Shown here: piece after piece, positions 23,976 to 31,374 of the stretch
Layout of the letters: each line of letters starts with the position of its first letter
Numbering within the stretch: position 1 is the stretch's first letter
Origin: Pseudoduganella rivuli
Lineage (GTDB): Bacteria > Pseudomonadota > Gammaproteobacteria > Burkholderiales > Burkholderiaceae_D
Assembly (NCBI RefSeq): GCF_009674485.1
Contig: NZ_WKJJ01000039.1
Span: 1 to 38,487 of the forward strand
Direction of reading: 5' to 3'
DNA: 38,487 nucleotides
Translations under genes and position numbers: made by a program
The notes under the pieces: generated by a model
What the model saw: the letters and a program-made list of their open reading frames with translations, nothing else
Databases searched by the model: none
What the model was told of the DNA's origin: nothing

Positions 23976-24931
23976 GTGGACTACTTCACCGCAGTACGCA
24001 CCTTTATAAGAGTAGTCGAAACCGGCAGCTTCGCCAAGGCAGCTGATTCACTCGAGCTTCCACGCAATACTGTCACCAAGCTGGTACAGGCGCTGGAAGC
24101 ACACCTGCGCGTAAAGTTGCTCCACCGGACCACCAGAAAAGTATCCACCACCAACGACGGAGCGATGTACTTCGACCGCATGGTACATCTGCTTGAAGAG
24201 TGGCACGAAGTCGAATCAGAACTGTCCAGCGGGCAGAAAAAGCCGCATGGTCGCCTGCGTGTCGACATGGGCGCCAGCATGGCCTCCCAATTGGTGATTC
24301 CCGCTCTTCCGGATTTTCGGCGGCGCTATCCGATATGCAACTGGACGTGGGCGTCAGCGACCGGCCGTTGGACCTGATAAGCGACCGCATCGATTGTGTC
24401 ATTCGCGCCGGCGAGATCAAGGACCCGGCACTGATCGCGCGGCACCTCGGCGACTTGAAGTTCGTACTTTGCGCGGCGCTTGCTTATCTAGCTAACTGTC
24501 CCGCGCCGGCACATCCTGATGAGCTCGAGGATGGGCACACGCTGGTCCGATATTTTTACGCCGGCTCGACGCGGCAATTACCCTTCCTGCTGGCCGCGCA
24601 GGATGAGAGCATCAGTATCAAGGGAAAATATTTTATCTCGGTCAACGAGAGCAATGCCCTCTTGGCAGCCGCAGTGGCGGGTCTGGGGATCGTAGCGGGA
24701 CCAGCTTTCATGTTGCAGCCGCGGATCGACAGTGGTGAGCTCGTAGCGTTATTACCGGCTTGGTCGCCGCCGACGGTGCCGCTGCACGTTGTGTATCCAG
24801 CCAACCGCCATATGAACACCCGCACCCGGGTATTCGTAGACTGGATGATGGAGCTGAGTCGGAATAACCCACATATCCTCCCCCCGCGTGCCAGTCTCCC
24901 GGTGGCGCGCGGGGAATTCGACCAGGCTTAA
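23976..24931 (+). pseudogene. LysR family regulator with a one-base frameshift
   Basis: The first part (23976-24331) encodes a LysR helix-turn-helix and linker (VDYFTAVRTFIRVVETGSFAKAADSL ... LPDFRRRYP). The rest continues in another frame (24332-24931: DMQLDVGVSDRPLDL ... ISVNESNALLAAAVAGLGIVAGPAF). Inserting one base between 24331 and 24332, for example an extra G giving CCGGAT, restores one continuous LysR of about 318 residues. The proposed start is GTG at 23976, matching the normal LysR N-terminus. Either the gene is recently inactivated or there is a sequencing error. It would otherwise be a plausible regulator of the SDR upstream. Confidence 0.82.
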
Positions 24932-25037
24932 CCGAACAGCTTTTTTGCCGTCCTGGCGACCAATTCACCTTGATGGCGCGCACCTTCCAGGTCGATCTCG
25001 CCCGGCGAACAGATGGGCTGCTTCGCGGCCAATTCCC
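24928..25037 (-). pseudogene. possible C-terminal relic of a flavodoxin-like NAD(P)H oxidoreductase
   Basis: Between the broken LysR and the quinone oxidoreductase gene, the minus strand can be read without stops as about 36 residues (ELAAKQPICSPGEIDLEG, then ARHQGELVARTAKKLFG) ending in TAA at 24928-24930. The text resembles the C-terminal helix of NADPH-dependent FMN/quinone reductases, with no start codon or N-terminal part. The stop overlaps the LysR stop on the other strand. The homology is judged by eye only. Confidence 0.35.
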
Positions 25038-25040
25038 TTA

Positions 25041-26429
25041 TTACGCAATAGCGCCCAGTTGCTGCATCAACGAATACAGATGCGCCACGCCCCAGTGTTC
25101 GGTAATCTGACCGTTCTCCACACGCATCACATCCACGGTGTCAAATTGAATCTTGCGGCCAGTCGGCTGCACGCCCAGAAAAGCACCCTGGTGAGTACCG
25201 TGATAAGTCTTGTAGGTCGTGACACGGTCGCCATCTGCCGTCTGCCAATGGATCACTGCGTGAAAATCCGGGAAGGCCTCACGCAGTTTCTCATAGAGCG
25301 CCCGGGCGCCGGGCTTATCTGGCGTGCAGTTGGGTTGTGGCGTATGGTCGACGAAAGCGTCGGCAAACAGCTCGTCGAACAAGGCGAAGTTGCCACCTCC
25401 CTGCACTTCCTCTGTATTGCGGCGTACGACCGCCTTGGCGATATCGCTGACGTTTGGCACGGCCGGACGCAGGATGGCAGAGCCGAGAATCTTACGGTCC
25501 GCCAAATCCTGGTGCGCACGAGCGACGCCGTTGAGGGAATAGACTGCCGGCACTTCCTGGCCGAAGATACCTTGCTCAATCGCGCGGAACAGATCGGCGC
25601 TGGCGCGTTCTAACGCGGTGCGCTCTGCGACATATTGGCCGGTGCTTGGTTGCATGTAGCGGATGTTGCGTGCAGCGATAGCCTCCTGGTCGATGTCTGG
25701 TGAACCCGACGCATTACCGACGTGGATTAGTTCGCCGCCAGCACGGAGCGCCGCCACCGACTGGGCAAAAGTCGCCTTACCAATCAGCTCGTAGACCACA
25801 TCAACGCCGCGGCCCCCGGTCAATGTGAGAACACGTTGCGCCAGTTTTGGATCATTAGCGTCCAGCACGTGCTCAATGCCGTAAGACCTCACGCTCGCGG
25901 CCTTTGCAGCAGTGCCGACGGTCGCAATGACGGTAGCGCCGAGCGCCTTGGCCCAGCGTGCCACAATCGAGCCAACACCGCCAGCGGCGCCATGAACCAG
26001 TACGACTTCGCCGGGATGCACTTGATGCGCACCGTACAGCATCATCCATGCGGTCAGCCCCTTTGTGAAGGTCGCCGCGGCGGTGTCCGACGAGATGTAG
26101 CGTGGCAGCTTGACCAGGTGCCGCGCCTCGATCAGGCGCTCGTCAGCGTAAGCGCCGAATGAGAAGAAGTACGCAACGCGGTCGCCTACAGTAAAGCCAG
26201 TGACCCCTGGTCCGACTTGTTCAATAACGCCCGCGCCTTCGACACCCATTTCCAACGGAAGCGGCGCGCGGAAGGCGCCGGATCGGAACATCGTATCGAC
26301 AAAGTTGACGCCGATTGCTTCGTGGCGCAGGCGGACTTCTCCGGCAGCTGGCGCGGGCAGCGCCGGGGTGTCTTCGTGGACCATTGCGCTCGCAGGTCCG
26401 GGTTGGTAGATACGCACTCGCTTACTCAT
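25041..26429 (-). CDS. zinc-independent quinone oxidoreductase fused to a SnoaL-like domain
   Basis: A 462-residue fusion. Residues 1-322 are an NADPH:quinone oxidoreductase of the MDR superfamily (VNFVDTMFRSG, GVEGAGVIEQVG, cofactor loop AAGGVGS at 148-154, ending RKILGSAIL where normal family members stop). Residues 325-462 form a SnoaL-like/ester-cyclase domain of the NTF2 fold (NFALFDELFADAFVDHTPQP, KTYHGTHQGAFLGVQPTGRK, EHWGVAHLYSLMQQLGA). Stand-alone versions of both are common; I do not know of this fused arrangement as a standard family. The start at 26429 is conventional (TCAGGAGCTGTC upstream). It probably reduces enones or quinones, with the second domain binding or further converting the product. 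Confidence 0.85.
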   Translation of the reverse strand: MSKRVRIYQPGPASAMVHEDTPALPAPAAGEVRLRHEAIGVNFVDTMFRSGAFRAPLPLEMGVEGAGVIEQVGPGVTGFTVGDRVAYFFSFGAYADERLIEARHLVKLPRYISSDTAAATFTKGLTAWMMLYGAHQVHPGEVVLVHGAAGGVGSIVARWAKALGATVIATVGTAAKAASVRSYGIEHVLDANDPKLAQRVLTLTGGRGVDVVYELIGKATFAQSVAALRAGGELIHVGNASGSPDIDQEAIAARNIRYMQPSTGQYVAERTALERASADLFRAIEQGIFGQEVPAVYSLNGVARAHQDLADRKILGSAILRPAVPNVSDIAKAVVRRNTEEVQGGGNFALFDELFADAFVDHTPQPNCTPDKPGARALYEKLREAFPDFHAVIHWQTADGDRVTTYKTYHGTHQGAFLGVQPTGRKIQFDTVDVMRVENGQITEHWGVAHLYSLMQQLGAIA

Positions 26430-26603
26430 GACAGCTCCTGATTAGTTAGTTGAGAGCTTCATGGTAGGTGCGCCGGCGGACGGGATAAACGCCCAACAAG
26501 GGGATACATTGTTCCCGTGGCGGGGACAATGCTTGCCTTGATTGGCTTCTATCTGGACGGAATCCGGCGCGCCGGAACCCAGACTCGGGCAAATGCTGGC
26601 AAA

Positions 26604-27158
26604 TCAATCCATCAAATACTGCCAGCGGGTCATGTACCTGGACATATCGACGGTCTCACCATCGGCGATGAAGACACCGTCCCCAGCATGGTGAATCAGC
26701 CGACGCTCGGGCTTATTTTCGTTGACCCAAATCCTTTGAACTTCGAGCACAAAAAAGTTGTAACGCGATGCCAAGCTGCGATCGACCACGCGGCACTCGA
26801 GATTAGCCAGACATTCCGCGACCAGAGGAGGTGCAACTGTGGCGGCCGGCCTTGCCGTTAGTCCGAACGCGTCGAACTTGTCCACTTCGCTGCCAGAGCA
26901 GTTGCCGATTTTTGTGACCACTTCAGCCATTTCGATGGTTGGAAGACTCAGCACACACTCGGCGCTTTCAATCAATGCTGCGTGACTGTAATCCCACGGA
27001 CCGATGACGCAACCCACCAAAGGCGGCTCATGTTGCAGCATCATGTGAAATCCCATGGTCATTACGTTCGGGCCTTGTTCGGATTGCGTTGTGACCAGGA
27101 CCACTGGTCCTGATTCGAGCAAGCGATAAGCCTTCTCAGGCGCCATCTCCTTGAACAT
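26604..27158 (-). CDS. flavin reductase-like FMN-binding protein
   Basis: A 184-residue protein of the flavin reductase-like family (split barrel FMN binding), with PVVLVTTQSEQGPNVMTMGFHM near the start, then PPLVGCVIGPWDYSH and the VTKIGNCSGSEVDKF segment. It probably binds FMN and uses NAD(P)H, perhaps serving a partner oxidoreductase. The start follows AAGGAGGTCG and lies 11 bases after the SDR stop, so the two are co-transcribed. The following 174 bases before the quinone oxidoreductase gene have no evident gene. Confidence 0.85.
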   Translation of the reverse strand: MFKEMAPEKAYRLLESGPVVLVTTQSEQGPNVMTMGFHMMLQHEPPLVGCVIGPWDYSHAALIESAECVLSLPTIEMAEVVTKIGNCSGSEVDKFDAFGLTARPAATVAPPLVAECLANLECRVVDRSLASRYNFFVLEVQRIWVNENKPERRLIHHAGDGVFIADGETVDMSRYMTRWQYLMD

Positions 27159-27169
27159 ATCGACCTCCT

Positions 27170-27925
27170 TTAACCAATCGCCACGCTCATGCCGCCGTCG
27201 GCCATCACCACGGAGCCGACAATAAAGCTGGCTCGGTCAGATGCCAGGAACAGCACAATCTCGGCGATTTCTTGAGGAGTGGCTGCACGCTTTATCGGCG
27301 CTGCTTGACCATGCTGGGCCAGGAATTCGCGGCCATCTTCACGGAAGTGGTTGAGGAGGTTGGTGACCACGTCACCGACACCGATAGCGTTGACACGGAT
27401 ACCATGTTCAATCGCTTCGAGGGCTTGTGTACGGGTCAGCTGCGCCAACGCACCTTTCGATGCGGTGTACGCCGCGATCCCCGGGAAGGCAAAGAAGGAG
27501 GCATACGACGCGATGTTGACGATGGCGCCAGAGCGCGCCGGCATCATGGCCTTCGCCGCCTCGCGCGAATGCAGAAATGCGCCGGTAACATTGGTTTCCA
27601 TTTGCCAGTTCCAATCCTCGCGAGTCATGTCGACCAGATTCTTGTAGATGATGCGGCCGGCGTTGTTGACCAGGATGTCCAGCTTTCCGAAGTGCTGGAT
27701 CGCGAGCTGGACGGCACGCTCGGCGACACCATCCACGGTGATATCTGCGACGAATGGAACGACGCCGCTACGCTCCAGGGTTTTGACCTCTTCATTGATA
27801 TCTTCAGCAATGACAAACGCACCGCGTGCGTGGAGCAATTCAACGATGGCCCGACCAATGCCACTGGCGGCGCCGGTGACAATAGCGACTTTACCTTCAA
27901 CTTCGTTAACGGAGTAGTTGTTCAT
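27170..27925 (-). CDS. short-chain dehydrogenase/reductase (SDR)
   Basis: Classical SDR of 251 residues, FabG-like. TGAASGIG at 17-24, acidic ED at 41-42 after strand 2 (suggesting NAD rather than NADP), NNAG at 87-90, Ser 140, Tyr 153, Lys 157 (YTASK). The C-terminus with FIVGSVVMADGGMSVA is typical. Start at 27925 has AAGGA seven bases upstream; earlier ATGs at 27931 and 27952 are less well placed. It leads an operon with the flavin reductase gene. Substrate unknown. Confidence 0.88.
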   Translation of the reverse strand: MNNYSVNEVEGKVAIVTGAASGIGRAIVELLHARGAFVIAEDINEEVKTLERSGVVPFVADITVDGVAERAVQLAIQHFGKLDILVNNAGRIIYKNLVDMTREDWNWQMETNVTGAFLHSREAAKAMMPARSGAIVNIASYASFFAFPGIAAYTASKGALAQLTRTQALEAIEHGIRVNAIGVGDVVTNLLNHFREDGREFLAQHGQAAPIKRAATPQEIAEIVLFLASDRASFIVGSVVMADGGMSVAIG

Positions 27926-28153
27926 TTTCATATCCTTCAAAGAGCTTTGCAAAATTGCGGTTCAGCTCCGTCTGGCGGCGCATGCCGCCGCGTGTACTAG
28001 AGCTGTAAACCATCATGCAATAGCCGTGCGACTCCGTCCGTCGCCCACTTGCTCCCACTGGCGGGATATTGCTACCGCCTTGCACCACGCGAAAGCTTGA
28101 CCGATCGGCTGAAGCGCGAATTTCGGCCCGAGCCTGCAGTCCGGGGGCCCCCC
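27926..28153. other. intergenic region upstream of the SDR-flavin reductase operon
   Basis: No supported gene is seen. Its left part must carry the operon promoter, but no clear consensus was found. The right end carries a run of G/C before the terminator at 28154-28185. Confidence 0.4.
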
Positions 28154-28185
28154 AAAAAAAACAGCTCTGCCAGATGACAGAGCTG
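28154..28185 (-). terminator. rho-independent terminator of the NTF2-like gene
   Basis: On the minus strand CAGCTCTG, eight-base loop, CAGAGCTG (28162-28185) is followed by eight T residues (28154-28161). It lies 26 bases after the stop codon of the gene at 28212. Confidence 0.88.
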
Positions 28186-28211
28186 CCAGGAAACCAGCTT
28201 TGCTGAGTGAG

Positions 28212-28751
28212 TTATTTAAAGGCGCGATAACCTTCCTCGCTCAAAGGTCGTGCGGAGTTATGCTCCTTAAAAATCTTCCAGCCATCCGGACCACAACGCC
28301 ATAAGATGGAGGTACGGGAGATGAGGTGGGATACCTTGCCATCGTTGCCCGTGACTTCGAAGGCAAACTCCATGACGGAATGGCTGTAGGATGGACCAGC
28401 TGCGACCACGTTCGGGCCTTCGGTGATCTTGTGGTGCACGCTTTTGAAGTTTGGCACCAAGCCATGCCAGATCGTGCCGTAGTCCTCCGCAGTGTGCCGA
28501 ACTTTCAGCGCCGGGTCGAAGTCATCGAACAGGTTGAGGTCCCTGCGATTGAAATCGTAATATTTCCCCAGGTCCTGCCTGAAGTTGAAAACAGGATCGC
28601 CAGCATCGCGTTCCCATCCGATCATCAGCCAGTCTCGGTGAAGCTCGGCCACGCTCTCTTTACCGGAAGTGGCGCAGTTCGTGGAAAGCTCCTGCGAGAA
28701 GGAAGGAGCGCTGAAGAAGGCGGCGGCCAGGGCCAGTGCAACTTTGAACAT
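28212..28751 (-). CDS. exported NTF2/SnoaL-like protein, function unknown
   Basis: A 179-residue protein with a clear signal peptide (MFKVALALAAAFFSAPSFSQ). The remainder looks like an NTF2-fold (SnoaL/DUF4440-like) domain: an N-terminal helix with SVAELHRDWLMIGWERDAGD, a pocket strand YYDFNRRDLNLFDDFDP, and terminal strands SHLISRTSILWRCGPDGWKIFKEHNSA. Cys 26 and Cys 153 or so could form a disulfide in the periplasm. It is transcribed alone, with its own terminator. The role is unknown; it may bind a small ligand. Confidence 0.72.
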   Translation of the reverse strand: MFKVALALAAAFFSAPSFSQELSTNCATSGKESVAELHRDWLMIGWERDAGDPVFNFRQDLGKYYDFNRRDLNLFDDFDPALKVRHTAEDYGTIWHGLVPNFKSVHHKITEGPNVVAAGPSYSHSVMEFAFEVTGNDGKVSHLISRTSILWRCGPDGWKIFKEHNSARPLSEEGYRAFK

Positions 28752-28905
28752 TTTTACCTCGCTTGGATTAGGTTTGAAAACATGCCGATGAATTTCGATC
28801 AGCCGTGAACCAAACTATAGGCAAGCGAGGGCGGGCTCGGTGATGGGATACTTGTGAGTTATTGCCTAATTCTCTAAAAGTGCGCGTAAAGCTTAAGTGA
28901 ATCGG

Positions 28906-29928
28906 TTACGGCGCTGGCGTGATCGTGCATAAACTGCGCCGTTCCTGCCCTTCAAAGTTGAATGCCACCGGCAGAAACCGCGCAATCACATCCGCATTGG
29001 TGCGCGCATGCAGTGACACACGGTCCACCGTGAACTTGCCGCCGCCTGCCAGCGCCATGGGTAGCATCAACTGGTCAGCGAGGTGCTCACTGACAGCGGC
29101 GCCGGAGGCAATGTAAAAGCGCGCATCGTGCACGGCCTGTTTTGCCACGGCTTCCGCCGGGACGGACTTCTCGCCAAACGCGGCAAACACTTCCGTGACG
29201 TGCTCGCTGTCCAATGTGATCAGCAGTGCATTGCCCGGCCCGTATTTGTCCGGCAACTGGCGTGGGCGCAATTGCTCGCCGCTCCAGCCCATTGCCGTGG
29301 CAACGGTTTCCAGCTCGCGCTCCGCGACACTGAATGGCACGGCGGCGATAAAACTCTCCGCATAACCCACGCGGCGCGCGCCCGGTTCCAGCAATTCCAG
29401 CCGCTGCAATTGCGGGCCAGGCTGCACGGTAGCGGTCACGATACCGCCACCAGCCGGATAGAAGCCGTGCCGCTCCAGCTGTATATCGATGCGCGCCCCC
29501 ATCTCCGCCATCGCACGGCCATATGCGCGTTGCAGGAATTCCGCCGGCGGCGCTTTCGGGTTATGCGTGCCCCCGCTGACGGTCACTGTGGACGGCTGAT
29601 CCGCATACAGCAACGCGGGCAACAACGTTTGCAGCACCAGCATGCTGCTGCCGGCCGATCCAATGGCAAAACTGTAATTTCCGCCACGGATGCGGCCCGG
29701 CTTGAATACCAGCGTTTGCGCGCCGACCTGCACATCCGAGATGTCGGCGCCGCACACTTCGGCTGCCGCCTGCACGGCCACCAAATGCTGCCGCATCAAG
29801 CCCGGCTTGGCGCGGTTGGCGCGGATGTTGACGATGCGAACGGGCTGCCCCGTGATCATCGACAGGCTGAGCGATGTGCGCAAAATCTGGCCACCGCCTT
29901 CGCCCTGGGAACCATCGAGTTCTATCAT
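28906..29928 (-). CDS. rtcA: RNA 3'-terminal phosphate cyclase
   Basis: Converts RNA 3'-phosphate ends to 2',3'-cyclic phosphates with ATP. The 340-residue product begins with the family signature IELDGSQGEGGGQILR and contains the adenylylated His in EHLADQLMLP (about residue 282). Start at 29928 is preferred (AAAGGA seven bases upstream); ATG at 29934 overlaps the rtcB stop as ATGA. It is the last gene of rsr-Y RNA-rtcB-rtcA, driven by the RtcR-controlled sigma-54 promoter. Confidence 0.95.
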   Translation of the reverse strand: MIELDGSQGEGGGQILRTSLSLSMITGQPVRIVNIRANRAKPGLMRQHLVAVQAAAEVCGADISDVQVGAQTLVFKPGRIRGGNYSFAIGSAGSSMLVLQTLLPALLYADQPSTVTVSGGTHNPKAPPAEFLQRAYGRAMAEMGARIDIQLERHGFYPAGGGIVTATVQPGPQLQRLELLEPGARRVGYAESFIAAVPFSVAERELETVATAMGWSGEQLRPRQLPDKYGPGNALLITLDSEHVTEVFAAFGEKSVPAEAVAKQAVHDARFYIASGAAVSEHLADQLMLPMALAGGGKFTVDRVSLHARTNADVIARFLPVAFNFEGQERRSLCTITPAP

Positions 29929-29930
29929 CT

Positions 29931-31160
29931 TCATCCTTTCACGCAAACGACTTGTTTCAGCGTATGCACCACTTCCACCAGGTCGCTCTGCGCCTGCATG
30001 ACGGCGTCGATATCCTTATACGCCATCGGAATTTCATCAATCACCGCAGCATCCTTGCGGCACTCCACGCCTTCCGTGGCTTTCACCTGGTCGGCCAGCG
30101 TATAGCGGCGCTTCGCTTCGTTACGGCTCATGGTGCGCCCCGCGCCGTGGCTGCAGCTGTTGAAGCTTTCCGGGTTGCCCTTGCCGCGCACGATGAAGCT
30201 TTTCGCTCCCATCGAGCCCGGGATGATACCCAGCTCCCCTTCACGCGCGGAGACGGCGCCTTTACGCGTGATGAGCACATCCTTGCCGAAGTGGCGCTCT
30301 TTCTGCACGTAGTTATGATGGCAATTCACCGCTTCCACGTGCGTCTCGAACGGCTTCTTGATCACGGTGCGCACGGAAGCAATCAGGTTTTGCATCATGA
30401 CTTCGCGGTTCATGCGGGCGAACTTCTGCGCCCAGCCCACGGCTTCCACGTAATCGTCATAGTGCTTGGTCCCCTCTTCCAGGTACGCCAGGTCCTTGTC
30501 CGGCAGGTTGGCGATGTGCGTGCGCATATCCTGCTGCGCCAGTTCGATGAAGTGCGTGCCGATGGCATTGCCCACGCCGCGCGACCCCGAGTGCAGCATG
30601 AACCACACGGAACCCTCTTCATCCAGGCAAACTTCCACGAAGTGGTTGCCGGAACCCAGCGTTCCCAGGTGCTTGTAGTTGTTCGTGTTGCGCAGGCGCG
30701 GCGTCTTCTGGCAAATCACGTCGAATTCATCCTTCAGTTGCGCCCATGCGGCATCCACCGGCGTCGGCGGGTTTTCCCACGACCCCGTGTCGCGGCCACG
30801 GTAGCTGCGCGTCTTCGGCGTCATCCCGTGCGGGATGGCTTTCTCGATCGCGCTGCGCAATGGTCCCAGGTTGTCCGGCAAGTCACGCGCATTCAGGGTG
30901 GTCTTGGCCGCCATCATGCCGCAGCCGATATCGACGCCCACCGCGGCAGGAATGATGGCGCCCAGGGTTGGGATTACACTGCCGATGGTGGAGCCTTTCC
31001 CCAGGTGCACGTCCGGCATCACGGCGATGTGCTTGTAAATGAACGGCATCTTTGCCGTGTTGGCCAACTGCTGCTTGGCTTCCGTTTCGACCGGCACACC
31101 GGCGGTCCACATCTTGATCGGGCTGGCGCCCGCGATATCGAGTTGTTCGTAGTTTTTCAT
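29931..31160 (-). CDS. rtcB: RNA-splicing ligase RtcB
   Basis: GTP- and manganese-dependent ligase joining RNA 2',3'-cyclic phosphate or 3'-phosphate ends to 5'-OH ends. The 409-residue product shows the metal ligands in VGVDIGCG (Asp 77, Cys 80), GSGNHFVEV and FMLHSGSRG, and the guanylylated His in SHGAGR (about residue 338). This is the shorter bacterial form. The start codon lies directly after the candidate Y RNA region and its stop overlaps the rtcA start region, so translation may be coupled. Confidence 0.96.
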   Translation of the reverse strand: MKNYEQLDIAGASPIKMWTAGVPVETEAKQQLANTAKMPFIYKHIAVMPDVHLGKGSTIGSVIPTLGAIIPAAVGVDIGCGMMAAKTTLNARDLPDNLGPLRSAIEKAIPHGMTPKTRSYRGRDTGSWENPPTPVDAAWAQLKDEFDVICQKTPRLRNTNNYKHLGTLGSGNHFVEVCLDEEGSVWFMLHSGSRGVGNAIGTHFIELAQQDMRTHIANLPDKDLAYLEEGTKHYDDYVEAVGWAQKFARMNREVMMQNLIASVRTVIKKPFETHVEAVNCHHNYVQKERHFGKDVLITRKGAVSAREGELGIIPGSMGAKSFIVRGKGNPESFNSCSHGAGRTMSRNEAKRRYTLADQVKATEGVECRKDAAVIDEIPMAYKDIDAVMQAQSDLVEVVHTLKQVVCVKG

Positions 31161-31187
31161 TTCAGTCTTCTTTCATATTCAGTTCCC

Positions 31188-31305
31188 GACAAGGGTGGAC
31201 AGGACGTTCTGCCAGGCCAGCCTGGCCTGGCAGGCCGGATTCGAACCGGCTTCTCCAGATGTAGTCCTGTCGGCATTCGGGGTAAAACGCCAGCCGGACG
31301 GCGCA
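31188..31305 (-). ncRNA. candidate Y RNA with tRNA-like module (YrlA-like)
   Basis: Between rsr and rtcB the minus strand holds a compact structured segment. A T-arm mimic GCCGGTTCGAATCCGGC (31234-31250; 5-bp stem, 7-base TTCGAAT loop) is followed by a perfect 25-base palindrome (31209-31233, 12-base arms CTGCCAGGCCAG). Both are enclosed by an 8-bp helix GACAGGAC / GTCCTGTC (31264-31271 with 31198-31205). An alternative acceptor-like pairing CTGGCG / TGCCAG (31289-31294) is possible. In Salmonella the same position of the rsr-rtcBA operon carries YrlA, a Y RNA whose one end mimics tRNA and which binds Rsr. There is no anticodon arm, so it is not a normal tRNA. The ends are approximate. Confidence 0.7.
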
Positions 31306-31374
31306 TGACAAGGAGTTGATGTGATCGAACATGGGATAGATGTAATCACACCGGCATTCACGCGTCTTCCGGCA

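Noticed and set aside
23925..24377. A complete small LysR-like protein of 150 residues.
   Set aside because: Its last residues are out of frame with the LysR fold, and the rest of the family sequence continues at once in the next frame.
31230..31300. A normal tRNA gene, suggested by the T-arm GGTTCGAATCC.
   Set aside because: There is no anticodon arm, no full seven-base acceptor stem with CCA-type end, and the T-arm is followed by a long palindrome. The position between rsr and rtcB fits a Y RNA better.
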